From: Rhizobium viscosum
GTDB taxonomy: Bacteria; Pseudomonadota; Alphaproteobacteria; Rhizobiales; Rhizobiaceae
Direction of reading: 5' to 3'
Assembly: GCF_014873945.1 (NCBI RefSeq)
Contig: NZ_JADBEC010000002.1
Span: forward strand, 496,001-560,000
DNA length: 64,000 nucleotides
In this document: one piece after another, positions 43,167 through 51,818 of the stretch
Layout of the letters: the number at the start of each line of letters is the position of its first letter
Numbering within the stretch: the first letter of the stretch is position 1
Notes under the pieces: generated by a model
Databases searched by the model: none
The model's input: the letters and a program-made list of their open reading frames with translations, nothing else
Told to the model about the DNA's origin: nothing
Translations under genes and position numbers: made by a program

Positions 43167-43172
43167 TATAAA
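43167..43172 (+). promoter_or_regulatory. Predicted -10 element of the cyd promoter
   Basis: TATAAA placed so that transcription would begin near 43179. There is no good -35; the anaerobox occupies its place, as in FNR/FixK-activated promoters. Confidence 0.55.
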
Positions 43173-43201
43173 GAAACAGACCACCGAAGCATGTATCCAA
43201 A

Positions 43202-43215
43202 TTGACGCAGGTCAA
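43202..43215 (+). promoter_or_regulatory. FNR/FixK-type anaerobox 2
   Basis: TTGACGCAGGTCAA, again TTGA-N6-TCAA with TTGAC/GTCAA arms, 71 bases (about seven helical turns) downstream of box 1. It would lie at about +24 to +37 of the predicted transcript, so it may repress or serve a second start with TATAGT at 43249-43254. Confidence 0.6.
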
Positions 43216-43252
43216 GCTGGGTAATTGCGGCATAAACGCGGGAGTCTGTATA

Positions 43253-43278
43253 GTGATTTCAGAAATTTCTGAAATCAC
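43253..43278. promoter_or_regulatory. Perfect 26-bp palindrome upstream of the GbsR/MarR gene
   Basis: Arms GTGATTTCAGAAA (43253-43265) and TTTCTGAAATCAC (43266-43278) are fully self-complementary. It ends 19 bases before the regulator ATG (43298) and overlaps the TATAGT at 43249-43254. It is the best candidate for the operator of the regulator encoded next, giving autoregulation of the cyd operon. Confidence 0.7.
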
Positions 43279-43297
43279 AGACGCAACGGAAACGAAA

Positions 43298-43873
43298 ATG
43301 AACCTTCCGCCACTCGTTCAGTCCTTCGTCCTGCACTTCGGTGAAATGGGTTCCCGCTGGGGTATCAACCGTACGGTCGGCCAGATCTACGCCCTGCTCT
43401 ACGTCTCGCCTGCGCCGCTCTGCGCCGAAGAAATCGTCGATGCACTCGGCATATCGCGCTCGAATGTTTCCATGAGCCTTCGCGAGCTACAAGCCTGGAA
43501 CCTGGTGCTGCTGCGCCACAAGCCGGATGACCGGCGTGACTTCTTCACGACGCCCGACGATGTCTGGGTGATCCTCAGAACGCTTGCCGAAGAGCGCAAG
43601 AAGCGTGAGGTTGATCCCACGCTTTCGGTGCTGCGCGAGATCCTGATGCAGCGCCCGGCAAGCGAGGCCGAACGCCATGCGCAGGAGCGCATGAGCGAGA
43701 TGCACACGCTGATCGAGCAGCTGACGCATTGGTACGAAGACGTAAAACAACTTGAAACAGAGAGACTTGCAACGTTACTCTCGTTAGGCGCGAAAGTGAC
43801 TAAGTTGCTAGAGGCCAAGGACCGGGTCGTTTCGCTTGGCCGCCGCCGTCCCAATCCTGCGAACAAGAGTTAG
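43298..43873 (+). CDS. GbsR/MarR-family transcriptional regulator of the cyd operon
   Basis: 191 residues from the ATG at 43298. A frame open from 43202 would translate anaerobox 2 and the palindrome, so it is rejected. The winged helix contains INRTVGQIYALLYVSPAPLCAEEIVDALGISRSNVSMSLRELQAWNLV, then the wing RHKPDDRRDFFTT and a C-terminal helical dimer region. It is the first gene of the cydDCABX unit (4-base gap to cydD). It probably binds the palindrome at 43253-43278. The signal sensed is not known. Confidence 0.85.
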   Translation: MNLPPLVQSFVLHFGEMGSRWGINRTVGQIYALLYVSPAPLCAEEIVDALGISRSNVSMSLRELQAWNLVLLRHKPDDRRDFFTTPDDVWVILRTLAEERKKREVDPTLSVLREILMQRPASEAERHAQERMSEMHTLIEQLTHWYEDVKQLETERLATLLSLGAKVTKLLEAKDRVVSLGRRRPNPANKS

Positions 43874-43877
43874 CGCC

Positions 43878-45584
43878 ATGACCAGTGCTTTCTTCGACGC
43901 GAGAGACCAGCAAGTGGCCGGGATGCCGGATCGCAAGGCCGCGGCACGCAAGCCGGCCAGGACAAAAAGCCGCCTGCGCAGCGCCGCGATGCTGCAAGCG
44001 TTTGCGGCTGCACTCTGGATTCCCCAGGCGGGGCTGCTCGCCTGGTCCGTCGGCAGGCTCGCCGATGGCGGAGGCCCTGCCGATATCCTCTGGTCCGCGG
44101 TCTCCATCCTGTTGCTCGGCATCGTAAAAAGCTGTCTCGATGCGGCTGGCGGCCGCCTTGCTTTTCGCGCAGCACGCGCTGAACTCAGCGAAAAACGCGC
44201 CACCGCCATCCGCCTGCTTGCCCGTCTTTCGCCTGTTGACGCCGGCCGCCCTGCGTCTGGTGAGGCCGCCAGCGTTCTCGGCGAACAGGCTGAGCTGATC
44301 GTGCCCTATCTCTCCCGTTTCCAGCCGGCGCGGATGAAGGCAAGCCTCGTGCCGCTCATCATCTTTGCCTGCGTATTTCCCATCTCCTGGATTGCTTCGC
44401 TCGTGCTGCTGTTTGCGGCGCCGCTCATTCCGATCTTCATGGCGCTGATTGGCTGGCGCGCGCAGGCTGCGAGCGAAAAGCAGCTTATCGCAACGGGTGG
44501 CCTCAACGCTTTCCTGCTCGACCGTCTACGCGGTCTTGCGACGATCCGCTCTCTCGACGCGGTCGATGCTACAGCGCACCGGCTCCGCGCAGAAGCAGAA
44601 TCGCTTCGCACGCGTACTATGGCAGTGCTGAAGATCGCTTTCCTGTCTTCGGCTGTGCTCGAACTCTTTTCGGCACTCGGCGTGGCAATGACCGCCGTCT
44701 ATGTCGGCTTCACCCTGCTCGGCGAAATCCGCTTCGGCGCCTGGTCGGGCGGCCTTGACCTTTCTGAGGGCCTGTTCGTCCTGCTGCTGGCGCCTGCCTT
44801 TTTCGAACCACTGCGTGAACTCTCCGCCGTCTGGCATGACCGTGCCGCGGGCGAGGCCGCGCTGAAGGCACTGGACAGGCTCGCTGCCGAAGGCATGGCG
44901 CTTCCCGATCGCGAAGAGGCCGGAGCTTCCGCAGCGAACGGGACCTTCAATATCCAACTGGAAAATATCAGCTTTCGTTATCACCCTGATCATTCGCCGA
45001 TCCTTGATGGCCTCAATCTCGATATTGCCGCCGGCGAGCACGTAGCACTGCTTGGCGCCAGCGGTACCGGCAAATCAACATTGTTGTCGCTGATCGCCGG
45101 CCTGGCGCCCTGCAATGAGGGCCAGGTTCTGATTGGCGGCGCTGTGGCAGATCGCGGCAAAATGGCCTGGATCGGCCAGAAGCCGCATATCTTTGCAGGC
45201 ACCATTGCCGGTAATATTGCGCTGGGACGAGCCGGCCTCACCAAGACAGAAATCTCCAAGGCGCTCGATCTCGCAAGGCTTGGCGGTGTCGCGAATGCCT
45301 ACGGACATCGCCCGCTCGGTGAAAACGGCATCGGCCTTTCTGGCGGCGAGGCGCTGCGCCTTGCGATCGCACGGGCTGCCTGCGACCCCGATATCCGCAT
45401 CATCCTTGCTGACGAGCCGACTGCGCATCTCGATACCGGGACGGCCGCCGAGATCACCGAGAGCCTGCTCGCTCTTGCCGAGGGCCGCACGCTGATCGTC
45501 GCAACGCACGACCCGGTGCTGGCCGCACGCATGCACCGCACTGTCCGCCTCGATGCCGAGCGTCTTCAGGAGGCTGCCGAATGA
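43878..45584 (+). CDS. cydD: Heterodimeric ABC exporter subunit CydD
   Basis: 568 residues from the ATG at 43878. Six-TM exporter domain (about 40-330) followed by an ABC domain with Walker A GASGTGKST (about 393-401), signature LSGGEALRLAIARA and Walker B IILADEPTAHLD. CydDC is needed for assembly of cytochrome bd and moves heme and/or reduced thiols; the literature differs. A hydrophilic basic N-terminal stretch (KAAARKPARTKSRLR) precedes TM1. It overlaps cydC by 4 bases. Confidence 0.93.
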   Translation: MTSAFFDARDQQVAGMPDRKAAARKPARTKSRLRSAAMLQAFAAALWIPQAGLLAWSVGRLADGGGPADILWSAVSILLLGIVKSCLDAAGGRLAFRAARAELSEKRATAIRLLARLSPVDAGRPASGEAASVLGEQAELIVPYLSRFQPARMKASLVPLIIFACVFPISWIASLVLLFAAPLIPIFMALIGWRAQAASEKQLIATGGLNAFLLDRLRGLATIRSLDAVDATAHRLRAEAESLRTRTMAVLKIAFLSSAVLELFSALGVAMTAVYVGFTLLGEIRFGAWSGGLDLSEGLFVLLLAPAFFEPLRELSAVWHDRAAGEAALKALDRLAAEGMALPDREEAGASAANGTFNIQLENISFRYHPDHSPILDGLNLDIAAGEHVALLGASGTGKSTLLSLIAGLAPCNEGQVLIGGAVADRGKMAWIGQKPHIFAGTIAGNIALGRAGLTKTEISKALDLARLGGVANAYGHRPLGENGIGLSGGEALRLAIARAACDPDIRIILADEPTAHLDTGTAAEITESLLALAEGRTLIVATHDPVLAARMHRTVRLDAERLQEAAE

Positions 45585-47272
45585 CCTCTTTCCCTAGAGA
45601 CATCAAACCGGTGGTGCGCCTGTTCATGCAAACGCGCAGCAAGGAACTACTGCTCGGCGCCGGACTGTCGGCGGCAACCGTCACGGCTGGCATCGCCCTG
45701 CTCGGCCTATCCGGCTGGTTCATTACCGCAACCGCGCTTGCAGGTCTCTCGGTAACCGTTGCCGCGACCTTCGACGTCTTCGCGCCATCGGCCAGCATCC
45801 GTTTCCTTGCCATCCTGCGCACGGCTGCACGCTATGGCGAAAGACTGACGACCCACAACGCGACGCTCGCCGTGCTCGCCGCCCTTCGCGAACGCCTGTT
45901 CCGCGGCTGGGCCTCCGCCGGTGCGGCGCGCGCGCTTCTCAACCGTCCGGCCCGGCTGCTCTTCCGGCTGACCGCCGATATCGATGCGTTGGATTCGCTC
46001 TATCTTCGCGTCCTGGTGCCGGCAGCCGTAGCAGTCGGCACGGCACTTGTCGCCAGCGTGACACTCGGCCTGATGCATCCGCTGTTCGGCGTGCTCTTCG
46101 GCCTTTGCCTCGTTCTGGTAGGGCTTGGCCTGCCGCTCGCTGCCGGCCGGCTGGCGCTGAAGCACGCCCGCCGCCGCACTTACGGCATCGAAACCATCCG
46201 GTCGCGGACCATCGATCTCGTCGCTGGGCAGACCGATCTTCTCATGGCAAACCGCCTTGCCGCACAGCAGCAGGCAATCGCTGCCGCAGACGCCTATACC
46301 GCAAGTGCCGACGACCGGTTGAACCGGATCGAGACCGGCGTGAGCTTCGGCTTCGGGCTCGTCTCGACCGCCCTGCTGGTCGCGGCATTGCTGATATCAG
46401 CAACGTTGATGCAGACCGGCACGATCACCGCCCCCATAGCCGCACTCGGCGTGCTTGTCGCCTTTGCCGCAACAGAACCCTTTGCCGCATTGCGCCGCGG
46501 CGCGATGGAATTCGGCAGGACGATGCTGGCGGCCAAGCGCATCGCACCACGCCTTTCGGCCGTTCAAGCGGATTTCACGCCCACGGCTCCGGCTCATGAA
46601 CTCGCCTTCGCGCTGCAGAATGTAGCCGTCGCCCATGACGCGGCGGCACTGCCGGCCTTGTGGGACGTGACGCTCGAACTTCGCCGCGGCGAGCACATGG
46701 CCTTGGTCGGCAGCAGTGGCGCCGGCAAATCGACCCTGCTATCGCTGCTTGCAGGCGAATTGCCGCTGGCCTCCGGCATGGCCGTAGCGCTCGACGCAAC
46801 GTTGCTTACCCAGCGCACCGAGCTTTTCCAGGATACGCTGCGCGGCAACCTCGTACTCGCAGCGCCAGATGCCGATGACGACCGGTTGCGCGATGCGCTT
46901 GCCGCTGCCGGCCTGATTGCCGATGTCGATGCGCTGCCATCAGGCCTCGATACGCCGCTCGGGGAAGGCGGCATGGGGCTTTCCGGCGGCCAGTCGCGCC
47001 GGCTGGCACTCGCCCGCCTCTTCCTACGCGACACGCCGCTCTGGCTGCTCGACGAGCCGACCGAGGGGCTTGATGGCCGCACCGCACGCGATGTGCTGCA
47101 TCGCCTCGCGCTTAAAGCCGAAGGCCGAGCACTGGTTATCGCTACGCATATTCGCCGCGAGGCGGCGCTTGCGGACCTGATCGCCGTCATCGACGGCGGT
47201 CGCATCACAGAGGTTTCGCGCCGTGGAGAGGCGGCGTTCGAAAAGACGCTCGGCCGGCTTCGGCCGGATTGA
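45581..47272 (+). CDS. cydC: Heterodimeric ABC exporter subunit CydC
   Basis: 563 residues. TM domain with LFMQTRSKELLLGAGLSAATVTAGIALLGLSGWFITATALAG, typical of CydC, and an ABC domain with Walker A GSSGAGKST (about 377-385), signature LSGGQSRRLALARLF and LWLLDEPTEGLD. It is the partner of CydD. A 26-nt hairpin (47287-47312) in the 77-base gap after it separates it from cydA. Confidence 0.93.
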   Translation: MTSFPRDIKPVVRLFMQTRSKELLLGAGLSAATVTAGIALLGLSGWFITATALAGLSVTVAATFDVFAPSASIRFLAILRTAARYGERLTTHNATLAVLAALRERLFRGWASAGAARALLNRPARLLFRLTADIDALDSLYLRVLVPAAVAVGTALVASVTLGLMHPLFGVLFGLCLVLVGLGLPLAAGRLALKHARRRTYGIETIRSRTIDLVAGQTDLLMANRLAAQQQAIAAADAYTASADDRLNRIETGVSFGFGLVSTALLVAALLISATLMQTGTITAPIAALGVLVAFAATEPFAALRRGAMEFGRTMLAAKRIAPRLSAVQADFTPTAPAHELAFALQNVAVAHDAAALPALWDVTLELRRGEHMALVGSSGAGKSTLLSLLAGELPLASGMAVALDATLLTQRTELFQDTLRGNLVLAAPDADDDRLRDALAAAGLIADVDALPSGLDTPLGEGGMGLSGGQSRRLALARLFLRDTPLWLLDEPTEGLDGRTARDVLHRLALKAEGRALVIATHIRREAALADLIAVIDGGRITEVSRRGEAAFEKTLGRLRPD

Positions 47273-47286
47273 GCGAACAGACCTAC

Positions 47287-47312
47287 CCCGCGTGGCCAGC
47301 CGGCCATGCGGG
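47287..47312 (+). repeat. Hairpin between cydC and cydA
   Basis: CCCGC-g-TGGCC (47287-47297) pairs with GGCCA-t-GCGGG (47302-47312) through one G-U pair, 11 bp in all with a 4-base loop. There is no T-tract. It may protect or process the mRNA so that the assembly exporter and the oxidase are made at different levels. Confidence 0.6.
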
Positions 47313-47349
47313 AACTCTTGATACCCCGTGGGACCGTGGGAGTAAGACA

Positions 47350-48930
47350 ATGGAATTAGACATCGTAGCGCTATCGCGCTTCCAATTTGCGCTGACTGCG
47401 CTTTATCATTTCCTGTTCGTGCCCTTGACGCTCGGCCTTTCCGTGCTGCTTGCCATCATGGAAACGACCTATGTCATGACCGGCCGCCAGATCTGGCGGC
47501 AGATGACGAAATTCTGGGGCACGCTGTTCGGCATCAATTTCGTGCTGGGCGTCGCAACCGGCATCGTCATGGAGTTCCAGTTCGGCATGAACTGGAGCTA
47601 TTACAGCTATTATGTCGGCGATATCTTCGGCGCCCCACTAGCAATCGAAGGCCTGATGGCCTTCTTCCTCGAAGCGACCTTCGTCGGCCTTTTCTTCTTC
47701 GGCTGGGACAAGCTGTCGAAGGTCGGCCATCTGGTCGCCACCTGGGCGGTCGCGCTCGGCTCGAATTTCTCCGCACTCTGGATCCTCATCGCCAACGGCT
47801 GGATGCAGAACCCGATCGGTTCCGCGCTCAATCCGCAGACGATGCGCATGGAGATAACAAGCTTCTTCGACGTGGTCTTCAATCCCGTCGCCCAGGCAAA
47901 GTTCGTCCATACGGTTTCGGCTGGCTACGTCTGCGCCTCGATCTTCGTGCTCGGCGTTTCGGCCTGGTACATGCTGAAAGGCCGGCATATCGAGCTTGCC
48001 AAGCGTTCGATGACGGTCGCCGCCTCCTTCGGCCTCGCCTCGGCGCTGTCGGTGGTCGTGCTCGGCGATGAAAGCGGCTATCTCGCCACCGAAAACCAGA
48101 AGATGAAGCTCGCCGCGATCGAAGCCATGTGGAAGACGGAGCCGGCACCGGCTGCCTTCACCGCCTTCGGTTTCCCGGACCAGGAAGCACGCGAGACACA
48201 TTTCGCGGTCCATATCCCCTGGGTCATGGGCCTGATCGGCACACGTTCGCTGACGACGGAAATCCCCGGTATCGACAAGCTGGAACAGCAAGCCGAGGTC
48301 CGCATCCGCGACGGTATCAAGGCCTATGACGCACTGACGCAAATCCGCTCTGCACCGGCTCAAGATCAGGTTGCCCAGGAAGTGCGTTCCTCTTTCGAGG
48401 ACCTTGGCCATGATCTCGGCTATGCCCTGCTCCTGAAGCGCTATGTCGACGATCCGCGCCAAGCGACTGACGAACAGATCACCCAGGCGGCACGCGACAC
48501 CATCCCGCATGTGCCGACGCTCTTCTGGTCGTTCCGCATCATGGTCGGCCTCGGCATGTTCTTCATCGTGCTGACGGCAACCTTCTTCTGGCTGTCGGCC
48601 CGCCGGCATCTGGACAAGTATCCGTTGCTGCTGCGCATCGCCGTCTTCGCCATCCCACTACCCTGGATCGCGATCGAGGCCGGCTGGGTGGTTGCCGAAA
48701 TCGGCCGTCAGCCCTGGGTGATTGAAGGCGTGCTGCCGACGGCAGTCGCCGTCTCCAATCACGGCGCCTGGGCAGTGCTGCTTACCATCATCGGCTTTGC
48801 CGCGCTCTATACGACGCTCATCATCATCGAGATGAGCCTTATGCTCAGGGCGATCCGCCAGGGACCGGAACCCGACCACGAGCCGGAAGCTAAGCTCATT
48901 TCCGAAACCCTCGTTCCCGCCGCGGAGTAA
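47350..48930 (+). CDS. cydA: Cytochrome bd ubiquinol oxidase subunit I
   Basis: 526 residues from the ATG at 47350 (GGGAG upstream); an in-frame extension to 47269 runs through the intercistronic hairpin and is rejected. It is a nine-TM heme protein. His-20 (ALYHFLF) and His-187 (FVHTVSAGY) match the heme b595 and b558 ligands of E. coli (19 and 186), and GRQPW is present in the GWVVAEIGRQPWVIEG segment. It oxidises ubiquinol and reduces O2 at high affinity in the inner membrane. Confidence 0.96.
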   Translation: MELDIVALSRFQFALTALYHFLFVPLTLGLSVLLAIMETTYVMTGRQIWRQMTKFWGTLFGINFVLGVATGIVMEFQFGMNWSYYSYYVGDIFGAPLAIEGLMAFFLEATFVGLFFFGWDKLSKVGHLVATWAVALGSNFSALWILIANGWMQNPIGSALNPQTMRMEITSFFDVVFNPVAQAKFVHTVSAGYVCASIFVLGVSAWYMLKGRHIELAKRSMTVAASFGLASALSVVVLGDESGYLATENQKMKLAAIEAMWKTEPAPAAFTAFGFPDQEARETHFAVHIPWVMGLIGTRSLTTEIPGIDKLEQQAEVRIRDGIKAYDALTQIRSAPAQDQVAQEVRSSFEDLGHDLGYALLLKRYVDDPRQATDEQITQAARDTIPHVPTLFWSFRIMVGLGMFFIVLTATFFWLSARRHLDKYPLLLRIAVFAIPLPWIAIEAGWVVAEIGRQPWVIEGVLPTAVAVSNHGAWAVLLTIIGFAALYTTLIIIEMSLMLRAIRQGPEPDHEPEAKLISETLVPAAE

Positions 48931-48936
48931 CCTGTC

Positions 48937-50094
48937 ATGATCCTTCACGAACTCATGGACTATGAAACCCTGCGCATCATCTGGTGGGTGCTGCTCGGCG
49001 TGCTCCTGATCGCCTTCGCCACCACCGATGGTTTCGACCTCGGCGTCGGAGCGCTACTACCCTTCGTCGCCAAGACCGATGCGGAACGCCGTGTCGCCAT
49101 CAACACGATCGGCGCCACCTGGGAAGGCAATCAGGTCTGGCTCATCCTCGCCGGCGGCGCCATCTTTGCCGCCTGGCCGCCGCTCTATGCGGTTTCCTTC
49201 TCGGGCTTCTATCTGGCGATGTTTGCGATCCTTTTCGCGCTCATCCTTCGCCCTGTTGGATTCAAGTACCGCTCAAAGCGCGACAGCGCGCGTTGGAGGG
49301 CTGGCTGGGACTGGGCGCTCTTCGTCGGCGGCTTCGTTCCCTCGCTGATCTTCGGCGTCGCCGTCGGCAATGTGCTGGAGGGTGTTCCCTTCCGCTTCGG
49401 CGACGACATGCGGATCTTCTATGACGGCTCGTTCTTCGCGCTGCTGAACCCCTATGCCCTGCTCTGCGGCCTGCTATCCGTTGCAATGCTCATCATGCAC
49501 GGCAGCGCATGGCTGGTGCTGAAGGCAACGGGACAAGTAGCCGATCGGGCACGCCGCTTTGGCAGCATCGCTGCACTTGCCGTCATCATGCTCTTTGCAC
49601 TCGGCGGCCTGTTCCTGTGGATGGGCGTCGTTGGCGGCTATCGCATCACCAGCGATATCAGCCCGATCGGCCCGTCGAATCCGCTGTTGAAGACGGTAGC
49701 GCTGGAAAGCGGTGCATGGCTTGCCAATTACAGCACCCATCCCTGGATGATCATCGCTCCGGCCCTCGGCTTCCTGGGCGCGGCAGCCACCTTCCTCGCC
49801 ATGCAGACCCGCCGCGAGATCGCGACCCTGCTCTTCAGCGATATCTCGATAACAGGCATTATCTCGACGGTTGGTCTGTCGATGTTCCCATTCATCCTGC
49901 CTTCTTCACTCGATCCGAGGTCGAGCCTGACGGTCTGGGATTCATCATCGAGCCACCTGACACTGTTCATCATGCTGGTGGTCACGGTCATCTTCCTGCC
50001 GATCATCTTTGTCTATACCGCCTGGGTCTACAAAGTGCTGTGGGGCAAGATCGACGAGAAGAGTGTCACCGACAAGAACAGCCACGCTTACTGA
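48937..50094 (+). CDS. cydB: Cytochrome bd ubiquinol oxidase subunit II
   Basis: 385 residues, eight to nine membrane segments. The start is typical (MDYETLRIIWWVLLGVLLIAFATTDGFDLGVGALLPF), then GATWEGNQVWLILAGGAIFAAWPPLYA and a GFKYRSKRDSARWRAGWD loop. The ribosome-binding site GGAG overlaps the end of cydA. It is the partner of CydA. Confidence 0.96.
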   Translation: MILHELMDYETLRIIWWVLLGVLLIAFATTDGFDLGVGALLPFVAKTDAERRVAINTIGATWEGNQVWLILAGGAIFAAWPPLYAVSFSGFYLAMFAILFALILRPVGFKYRSKRDSARWRAGWDWALFVGGFVPSLIFGVAVGNVLEGVPFRFGDDMRIFYDGSFFALLNPYALLCGLLSVAMLIMHGSAWLVLKATGQVADRARRFGSIAALAVIMLFALGGLFLWMGVVGGYRITSDISPIGPSNPLLKTVALESGAWLANYSTHPWMIIAPALGFLGAAATFLAMQTRREIATLLFSDISITGIISTVGLSMFPFILPSSLDPRSSLTVWDSSSSHLTLFIMLVVTVIFLPIIFVYTAWVYKVLWGKIDEKSVTDKNSHAY

Positions 50095-50106
50095 GGAGAT
50101 GAAACG

Positions 50107-50229
50107 ATGTGGTATTTCGCATGGATACTCGGCCTGCCGCTGGCAGCCTCTTTCGCCGTCCTCAACGCCATGTGGTACGAGTTGATGGATGACGAAGCCA
50201 AGAAGAAGGCTTCGGGCGAACGCCGATAA
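50107..50229 (+). CDS. cydX: Cytochrome bd small subunit CydX
   Basis: 40 residues, start MWYFAWILGLPLAASFAVLN, one membrane helix then a charged tail with DDEAKKKASGERR. The W-Y-F-A-W-x-L-G-x-x-L-A pattern is the CydX/CbdX hallmark. It lies 12 bases after cydB with GGAGATG upstream and before the operon terminator. CydX binds CydA and stabilises the hemes of the oxidase. Confidence 0.93.
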   Translation: MWYFAWILGLPLAASFAVLNAMWYELMDDEAKKKASGERR

Positions 50230-50235
50230 ATTTCT

Positions 50236-50267
50236 AAGGGCGCGGTTCACACCGCGCCCTTTCTCTT
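50236..50267 (+). terminator. Intrinsic terminator of the cyd operon
   Basis: GGGCGCGGT (50238-50246) and ACCGCGCCC (50251-50259) form a 9-bp stem with a 4-base loop, extended by AA/TT, followed by TTTCTCTTT. Confidence 0.88.
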
Positions 50268-50289
50268 TCAGCCTGTCGCCATGGAGCCG

Positions 50290-50700
50290 TCAGCCAAGCC
50301 GGTTCTGTGAGCGCTCTGCAAGCTCGACGATGATACCGTCGGGATCGCGAACAAAGGCGATCTTGTTCAGCATCTCGGAATGGACGGCAAAGCGCGGACG
50401 TTCCTTGATTTCGACGCCCGCCGCTTCCAACCGGGCGAAAGTTTCTTCGACATTCTCGAAATAGAAGGTGATGTGTTTGACGCCAGCCGTCCCCTCGGGA
50501 AGATCGACCGCCCTTGCAACACCGCCGGGTGGTCCGAAAACCTCCAACATGCCGCCGCCGGCATCGAGAAAGGCGACCTGCATGCCGTCAGGCATCTGCT
50601 TGCGCAGGTGCAACTTCAACCCCAGCAATCCGCAATAAAATTCGATGGCGCGATCCATATTGCTGACCGTCATGCCGATATGCTCGAACGATTTCAGCAC
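50290..50700 (-). CDS. VOC-family (glyoxalase/dioxygenase-like) protein
   Basis: 136 residues with two beta-alpha-beta-beta-beta modules: FEHIGMTVSNMDRAIEFYCGLLGLKLHLRK and VKHITFYFENVEETFARLEAAGVEIKERP, ending FVRDPDGIIVELAER. Potential metal ligands His-7, Glu-53 and Glu-129 are visible, typical of VOC lyases, epimerases or dioxygenases. It lies 10 bases after the Gfo/Idh/MocA gene at 50711, probably in the same minus-strand operon, suggesting a role in sugar or sugar-acid metabolism. Confidence 0.82.
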   Translation of the reverse strand: MLKSFEHIGMTVSNMDRAIEFYCGLLGLKLHLRKQMPDGMQVAFLDAGGGMLEVFGPPGGVARAVDLPEGTAGVKHITFYFENVEETFARLEAAGVEIKERPRFAVHSEMLNKIAFVRDPDGIIVELAERSQNRLG

Positions 50701-50710
50701 TGTCTTTTCC

Positions 50711-51808
50711 TCAGATGCTGGCGGCCAGCCGCCGCTCCTCTTCCGGCAGCCAGGACCCGTAGAGCGGATGGTCGGACGTGATCGGCATCGGCGTCGGCCG
50801 GCCGGTGCGCTGCGAATAATAGGCGGCGGTCACTAACTCCAACGAATTGCGAGCATCCTGCAGAGTAACTGGCGGATCCTTGTCGTCCATGAGTGCCTGG
50901 TGGAATAGCTCGAACTGGCGTGTATAGCCATCTTCCTTGACCTCACAGCCGGCAAGTGCGGCATCGACACGGGCTTGATGCTCCTCGGTTCCGGCAATAA
51001 AGGTCCAGGGATCGCGGCCCATCGTATAGGGTTCCAGAATGCTCTCGGCGACGAGATCGCTGAAGCAGAAACGCAGCCTGGAGATTTCCTTGCGCGAGCC
51101 GAGGGTCATCGACAGCGTCGCAAGCGAGCCGTTTTGCATCTTCACCGACAATGACGCGGTATCCTCGACCTGGATCGGATTGACGAGCGTCGCACCATAG
51201 GAAAACACCTCGGCACAGGGGCCGTGGACATAATTTAGCATGTCATGAGCATGGATGGCATGGCCGAGCAAGCCGCCGCCGAGTTCCGTCGCCCATTTGC
51301 CGCGCCATGGCACGGCATAATAATCCGGGCCGCGCCACCAGTGCGTTTCGATAGTGGTGAGGAAGGGCTTGCCGGCCAGGCCGCGCTCGATCAGCAATTT
51401 CAGCTTCTGCAGGCCACTGCCGTAACGATACTGGAAGATCGGCATCAGCTTGCGCCCGTTCGAACTCGCAAGGATCTTTGCCATTTCATCGACTTCGGCG
51501 ATGGAGCCGAAAAGCGGCTTTTCGCAGATCACATGCTTGCCGCTTTCGATCGCCTTTTTGCACAGTTCGAAATGCGAACTCGGCGGCGTGGCGATATCGA
51601 TGATATCGAGATCGTCGCGCGTGAAGAGTGAATTCGTATCCTGCGTATATTCGGAGATCTTGTGCTCCTCGCAGAGCGGCTGGCCACGATCGGCATCGAG
51701 AGAGCAAAGAACGGGAATCTCAAAGAGATCGCTGTTCCAGCCGAAACCTGTTAGGTGCCGTTCGGCAATGCCTGCGCCGATGACGCCGACGCGCAGTTTC
51801 CGTGTCAT
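50711..51808 (-). CDS. Gfo/Idh/MocA-family oxidoreductase (1)
   Basis: 365 residues from the ATG at 51808 behind GAGGA. NAD(P) motif VGVIGAGIAERHL, the cofactor-side HVICEKPLFG (the EKP lysine typical of the family), a C-terminal beta-sheet domain with GGGLLGHAIHAHDML carrying the substrate-side His. It oxidises a hydroxyl or amino group of an inositol, sugar or related polyol. It is second of two tandem family members and 11 bases from the first. Confidence 0.88.
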   Translation of the reverse strand: MTRKLRVGVIGAGIAERHLTGFGWNSDLFEIPVLCSLDADRGQPLCEEHKISEYTQDTNSLFTRDDLDIIDIATPPSSHFELCKKAIESGKHVICEKPLFGSIAEVDEMAKILASSNGRKLMPIFQYRYGSGLQKLKLLIERGLAGKPFLTTIETHWWRGPDYYAVPWRGKWATELGGGLLGHAIHAHDMLNYVHGPCAEVFSYGATLVNPIQVEDTASLSVKMQNGSLATLSMTLGSRKEISRLRFCFSDLVAESILEPYTMGRDPWTFIAGTEEHQARVDAALAGCEVKEDGYTRQFELFHQALMDDKDPPVTLQDARNSLELVTAAYYSQRTGRPTPMPITSDHPLYGSWLPEEERRLAASI

Positions 51809-51818
51809 GATGTTTTCC

